From NCBI GenBank assembly GCA_002292025.1, contig DBBC01000118.1, forward strand, positions 1 to 8,989: a stretch of DNA of 8,989 nucleotides. Direction: 5' to 3'. Of the stretch, positions 6,280 to 8,989 are shown one piece after another. A model generated the notes under the pieces. That model saw only the letters and a list, made by a program, of their open reading frames with translations, was not told the DNA's origin and ran no database searches. The stretch comes from Firmicutes bacterium UBA994. Its GTDB lineage: Bacteria > Bacillota > UBA994. Every line of letters starts with the position of its first letter. Position 1 is the stretch's first letter. Both the position numbers and the translations under genes were made by a program.

Positions 6280-7522
6280 GATTTTCGCCGCGATCGCTAT
6301 CTGCTCCGTGGTGTACCTCTGGGCTAATTTCTTGCATCGGCAGTTCGGTACGGCTGCCTCACTTTTCCCCATCGGGTTACTCATAGCCGCCTCGCTTCTC
6401 TCCTTGACATTTCGTTTTGCCCTAGCCGGAAGAGAGGGGAAAGCAAGGCGTGTGATATATATCGCTTGGTCCTTGGCCCTGGCAATTGTCTCTCCCCTCT
6501 TTGTGGGACAAACTCTAGGGCAGATCTCCCTCCTCAGCATGGCTGTGTTCTTAACCATTATGCTATCCCTAGACCTCGGTAGACGGGACTGGAGCCACCG
6601 CGATTCCCGTGAACTGATGACTCTGACAAGTATTTTCTTTGGGATTGTGGTCTTTGTCTCCGCAATTTTGGGGCACACCTACCAACCACCTTATGTATTG
6701 ATTTATCTCATCGCCATGATTCTGGCCGTGACCCTAGCACGTGACCTAGACGTACAAGCTAAAGTAGGGAGTATCGGCAGCGGTTCCAGTGGCATAACAG
6801 CAGGCGTCACCATAGTTATAGTACTGATACTAGTGGGACTGCTTTCAACTGGGATATTATTCGGATTTTCCTCCACACTTGCCACATTAGGTGCGTGGGC
6901 ACGAGAAATTTTCATGCTGCTTCTCTACCCCTTTGGTTTGCTAGCGCACGGGCTGGTTCTGCTCTTGCGGCTTTTGCTGGGCAACTTGGCTAGGGAGGAC
7001 GAGGTGCCGCCGGAGGATATGGCGCCTCCCGCAGATGTCCCCATAGAGGAGCATGTCCCAAACCTAATTATGGCCCTAGGGCTGGTTGTCATTCTCATTG
7101 TTGTGATGCTGGTTGTAGCCTACTTCCTGCTGCGCCCATCCCGTAAGGTGGGTGAGGATGAGGTGCGCGAAGAGAGGGAATCATTATTGTCTCAAGCTTT
7201 CACTAACTTCAGATTCCGCTTGCCAAGGTTAAGGCGCCCAAGCGGGCGGACACTTGTCGCAAACCCGCAGGACGTGTATCAGGTCTTTGCCTGGCTTGAA
7301 TATTGGGGCCAACGCAGAGGACGCGCCAGAAGGCGCGAAGAAACGGTAGCCGAATACTCGGTAGTAATGGAACAACGATTCTTGGCAGAGGATGTGAGGG
7401 AAGTATCAACTTCTTTTGAGCAAGCCAAATATGCCGAACAGTCGCTCACTGCGCCCCAATGGCAACGCGTGCGCTCGGCATGGGGAAGGCTCAAAAAACA
7501 GTTTGAACTTCTGCGACCCTGA
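6245..7522 (+). CDS. Polytopic membrane protein with C-terminal DUF4129 domain, no transglutaminase core
   Basis: The product has 425 residues. About eight or nine hydrophobic helices lie near 12-31, 38-58, 70-88, 90-108, 127-143, 147-166, 185-208, 221-246 and 273-296. An acidic proline-rich loop (250-270) precedes the last helix. The cytoplasmic tail (~300-425) has the DUF4129 pattern: VYQVFAWLEYWGQRRG, then REETVAEY, then a helix with AKYAEQSLTAPQW. In relatives of the TgpA type a transglutaminase core with a Cys-His-Asp triad sits between helices. Here the only cysteine is at residue 20 inside the first helix, so that enzyme activity is absent. The ATG at 6245 has AAAGGAGA (6232-6239) upstream; the frame is open back to 6170 but that part lies within DUF58. 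It probably works with MoxR and DUF58 at the membrane. Its end overlaps the convergent DUF1801 gene by 32 bases. Confidence 0.85.
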   Translation: MLSKVTRRASPRIFAAIAICSVVYLWANFLHRQFGTAASLFPIGLLIAASLLSLTFRFALAGREGKARRVIYIAWSLALAIVSPLFVGQTLGQISLLSMAVFLTIMLSLDLGRRDWSHRDSRELMTLTSIFFGIVVFVSAILGHTYQPPYVLIYLIAMILAVTLARDLDVQAKVGSIGSGSSGITAGVTIVIVLILVGLLSTGILFGFSSTLATLGAWAREIFMLLLYPFGLLAHGLVLLLRLLLGNLAREDEVPPEDMAPPADVPIEEHVPNLIMALGLVVILIVVMLVVAYFLLRPSRKVGEDEVREERESLLSQAFTNFRFRLPRLRRPSGRTLVANPQDVYQVFAWLEYWGQRRGRARRREETVAEYSVVMEQRFLAEDVREVSTSFEQAKYAEQSLTAPQWQRVRSAWGRLKKQFELLRP

Positions 7523-7850
7523 ACTTGACTATCTTCGCCACTAGGTCGAGCGGTAACGGTTGGTTGAGAGGAAATTGGACTGACCCCTTAGCATGTTTGT
7601 AGGGGGACAGTTGGTCGGCAAAAGCAGCTATTCCAGATGACGTAGGGTAGAAACCAATGTGGCTTCTGTATGCCGCAAAGTGCACCAAGTTCTCTCTTAG
7701 TATGAACGTGGGCATACGGTACTTAATCGCTTCCTTAGCGTCTGGCGCAGCACTTCTAATCGTCGCACGCATCTGCTGCAACAGTTCCTGTACCGCTGTG
7801 GGGAAGCCGGAAATATACTCGTCGATGTTGGCTGGCCACTGCTTGTTCAC
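7491..7850 (-). CDS. DUF1801 family protein (YdhG/frataxin-like)
   Basis: The 119-residue product is full length for the family. It has IDEYISGFP (9-17), IRSAAPDAKEAIKYRMPTF (31-49), HIGFYPTSSGI (64-74) and KGSVQFPLNQPLP (88-100), and ends with KFRVAEVQ. Members of this family include B. subtilis YdhG (Fra), reported to have a frataxin-like role in iron delivery; many others are uncharacterised, so the function here is inferred only from the fold family. The GTG start at 7850 is chosen because homologous sequence begins there and AGAAGG lies eight bases upstream. An in-frame ATG at 7934 would add 28 residues that resemble no family member. It runs convergently into the DUF4129 gene, and their last 32 bases overlap. 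I see no clear promoter. Confidence 0.9.
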   Translation of the reverse strand: MNKQWPANIDEYISGFPTAVQELLQQMRATIRSAAPDAKEAIKYRMPTFILRENLVHFAAYRSHIGFYPTSSGIAAFADQLSPYKHAKGSVQFPLNQPLPLDLVAKIVKFRVAEVQTVF

Positions 7851-7944
7851 TTGCACATCCTTCTCTCCTATCAGCTCATGGTTTGTAGCTTGACAGAGGC
7901 TTGCAGCTGACCTGTGAACAGTCGGCTCCGTCATTACCGCTTAC

Positions 7945-7973
7945 TTGCTCGTTTGCTTTGTTTTCGCTATGCT
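7945..7973 (+). promoter_or_regulatory. Candidate promoter for the cysteine hydrolase gene
   Basis: TTGCTC at 7945-7950 and TATGCT at 7968-7973 are separated by 17 bp, each with four of six consensus matches. It lies in the 160-bp gap between the divergent DUF1801 and hydrolase genes and would give a leader of about 30 bases. The match is moderate. Confidence 0.4.
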
Positions 7974-8010
7974 ACTGTTAGTGGAGACCACATGACTAGG
8001 GGTGATGCTT

Positions 8011-8538
8011 ATGAGGAAGCTGTTGGTTGTCGTTGACTACCAGCACGACTTTGTCGAGGGCAGCTTGGGCTTCCCGCAGGCTAAGTTGCTTGAGCGCGTA
8101 ATCGCCAATAAGATTGCCGACTATCGTCACGCCGGGCACGAAGTGGCTTTTACTTTAGATACCCACAACCAAGACTACCTACTCACGCAAGAAGGACGCA
8201 ACCTCCCCATCCCGCATTGCGTGAAAGGGACTTTGGGCTGGGGGCTCTACGGTATCGTTGGAAGCAGTGCGCTCGAAACAGACATAGTAATCGAGAAACC
8301 TGCTTTTGGGTCCATGGCCCTAGCGCAACTACTGCAGAAAAACCAATACACCTCCGTGGAGTTTGCTGGCCTGGTAACCAATATCTGTGTTTTGTCTAAT
8401 GCTGTCATCGCTAAGGCGGCCTTACCGGAAGCAGTCATCGTGGTCGACGCCTCAGCCGTGGCCAGCTACGATGAGCACCTCCATAACGCCGCGCTCGATG
8501 TTATGGAAGCACTGCAAATAAAAGTGCTCAATCCTTGA
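8011..8538 (+). CDS. Cysteine hydrolase, nicotinamidase/isochorismatase-like
   Basis: The 175-residue product has the family catalytic triad: Asp 9 in VVVDYQHDF, Lys 96 in IEKPAFGS and Cys 126 in GLVTNICVLSNA, with the cis-peptide just before the cysteine. Asp 50, His 52 and His 69 (TLDTHNQDY and PIPHCVKGT) match the metal site of nicotinamidases (PncA). Nicotinamide-to-nicotinate hydrolysis for NAD recycling is therefore plausible, but related clostridial proteins are uncharacterised and other amides are possible. The ATG at 8011 is chosen because AGGGGTGAT (7998-8006) is well placed; the ATG at 8005 and the GTG at 8002 would lie inside that site. Divergent from DUF1801, it converges on the PLP-enzyme gene with only ten bases between stop codons. 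Its last codons form half of the terminator stem of that neighbour. Confidence 0.9.
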   Translation: MRKLLVVVDYQHDFVEGSLGFPQAKLLERVIANKIADYRHAGHEVAFTLDTHNQDYLLTQEGRNLPIPHCVKGTLGWGLYGIVGSSALETDIVIEKPAFGSMALAQLLQKNQYTSVEFAGLVTNICVLSNAVIAKAALPEAVIVVDASAVASYDEHLHNAALDVMEALQIKVLNP

Positions 8539-8563
8539 TCCCCGATGCTTACTGATTGAGCAC
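8516..8563 (-). terminator. Probable intrinsic terminator of the D-cysteine desulfhydrase-like gene
   Basis: On the minus strand GTGCTCAATC (8563-8554) pairs perfectly with GATTGAGCAC (8533-8524), a 10-bp stem with a 20-base loop, followed by TTTTATTT (8523-8516). On the plus strand no T-run follows, so the signal is directional. One stem arm lies in the last codons of the PLP-enzyme gene and the other in those of the hydrolase gene. The long loop makes it less than ideal. Confidence 0.6.
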
Positions 8564-8989
8564 CTGCCCACGGTAGTGATACAGGGCGGGTGCTCCGCCG
8601 GTGTGAAGAAAGAGCACCTTGTCACTGACGGCAAAGAAGCCTTGACGTACCAAATCAATAAGGCCCGCCATCTGCTTGCCGGTATAGACGGGGTCAAGCA
8701 AGATCCCTTCCGTGCGCGCTAAGAGCGTGACAGCTTCGGCCATTTCAGGTGTCGGGCGCGAATAACCTGCACCGACATAAGCGTCAAAGCAGCGCACTGT
8801 GCTCCTAGGGGGTGGCGGGCAGCCGACATGAGCCGCAGTAGCTGCAGCGAGGGCGAAGATTAGATTCTCCTGCAATGCGTCAGGGCGGCTGACGTTGATG
8901 CCTAGCACGCTGATGCCGAGGTGTGTGCCTTCCACACCCACCAGCACGCCGGCATGCGTGCCTCCGCTGCCGCTGGGCACTACCAAGTA
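8549..8989 (-). CDS. D-cysteine desulfhydrase / ACC deaminase family PLP enzyme, C-terminal part, cut by window edge
   Basis: The visible 146 residues are the C-terminal part of a protein usually about 330 long; the PLP-binding lysine lies off the right edge. SGSGGTHAG is the glycine-rich loop expected to hold the cofactor phosphate. LGINVSR, then DAYVGAGYSRPTPEMAEAV, ILLDPVYTGKQMAGLIDL and VLFLHTGGAPALYHY are typical of the family. Characterised members either split D-cysteine to pyruvate, sulfide and ammonia or deaminate 1-aminocyclopropane-1-carboxylate. In Firmicutes the former is the likelier default, but the visible part does not decide it. The gene ends with TAA at 8551-8549, ten bases from the convergent hydrolase stop, and appears to end at the terminator at 8516-8563. 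Confidence 0.92.
   Translation of the reverse strand, partial: YLVVPSGSGGTHAGVLVGVEGTHLGISVLGINVSRPDALQENLIFALAAATAAHVGCPPPPRSTVRCFDAYVGAGYSRPTPEMAEAVTLLARTEGILLDPVYTGKQMAGLIDLVRQGFFAVSDKVLFLHTGGAPALYHYRGQVLNQ

Noticed and set aside
6163..6678. 171-codon minus-strand open frame opposite the DUF4129 gene
   Set aside because: It is rich in Arg/Lys/Ser as expected for the reverse of hydrophobic helix codons and has no recognisable motif.
4128..7522. MoxR-DUF58 operon as a novel defence or conflict system
   Set aside because: MoxR-vWA modules do occur in conflict systems, but here the partners are the ordinary DUF58 and DUF4129 envelope-type proteins. No nuclease, toxin or sensor gene is nearby.

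Overview
The window looks like a chromosomal segment of a strictly anaerobic, moderately GC-rich Firmicute of the Clostridia/Peptococcaceae type. This is inferred from a giant 2-hydroxyacyl-CoA dehydratase activase-type protein, strong Shine-Dalgarno sites with TTG/GTG starts, a DUF1801 protein, a clostridial-style cysteine hydrolase and a decayed copper-amine-oxidase-N-like surface-protein fragment. No rRNA, tRNA, CRISPR array, complete insertion sequence or replication origin was seen.

Layout. (1) 1-2798, minus strand: the first 932 codons of a tandem acyl-CoA dehydratase activase that runs off the left edge. (2) 2799-2880: a compact divergent promoter region in which two oppositely oriented -10 boxes lie on almost the same bases. 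(3) 2881-3540, plus: uracil-DNA glycosylase (ung). (4) 3538-4112: a 575-bp island bounded by a perfect 31-bp inverted repeat. Each repeat is itself a hairpin, and the left copy supplies the ung stop codon. Inside are a frameshifted Cu_amine_oxidN1-like remnant and a second palindrome, but no transposase. (5) 4128-7522, plus: a tightly overlapping three-gene operon, MoxR AAA+ ATPase, DUF58 protein and polytopic DUF4129 membrane protein. This is the usual MoxR-DUF58-transglutaminase layout with the transglutaminase core missing. (6) 7491-7850, minus: a DUF1801 (YdhG/frataxin-like) protein that overlaps the end of the operon tail to tail. (7) 8011-8538, plus: a nicotinamidase/isochorismatase-like cysteine hydrolase. 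(8) 8549-8989, minus: the C-terminal part of a PLP enzyme of the D-cysteine desulfhydrase/ACC deaminase family, running off the right edge. A probable terminator formed by the converging ends of (7) and (8) serves it.

How they work together. Only the MoxR-DUF58-DUF4129 genes form a clear functional unit, probably an envelope-associated AAA+ chaperone module. The other genes look like independent housekeeping or metabolic genes. The least ordinary features are the inverted-repeat island, the transglutaminase-less DUF4129 protein, the degenerate first ATPase domain of the activase, and the two gene junctions where regulatory or structural DNA overlaps itself (2811-2863 and 8516-8563).
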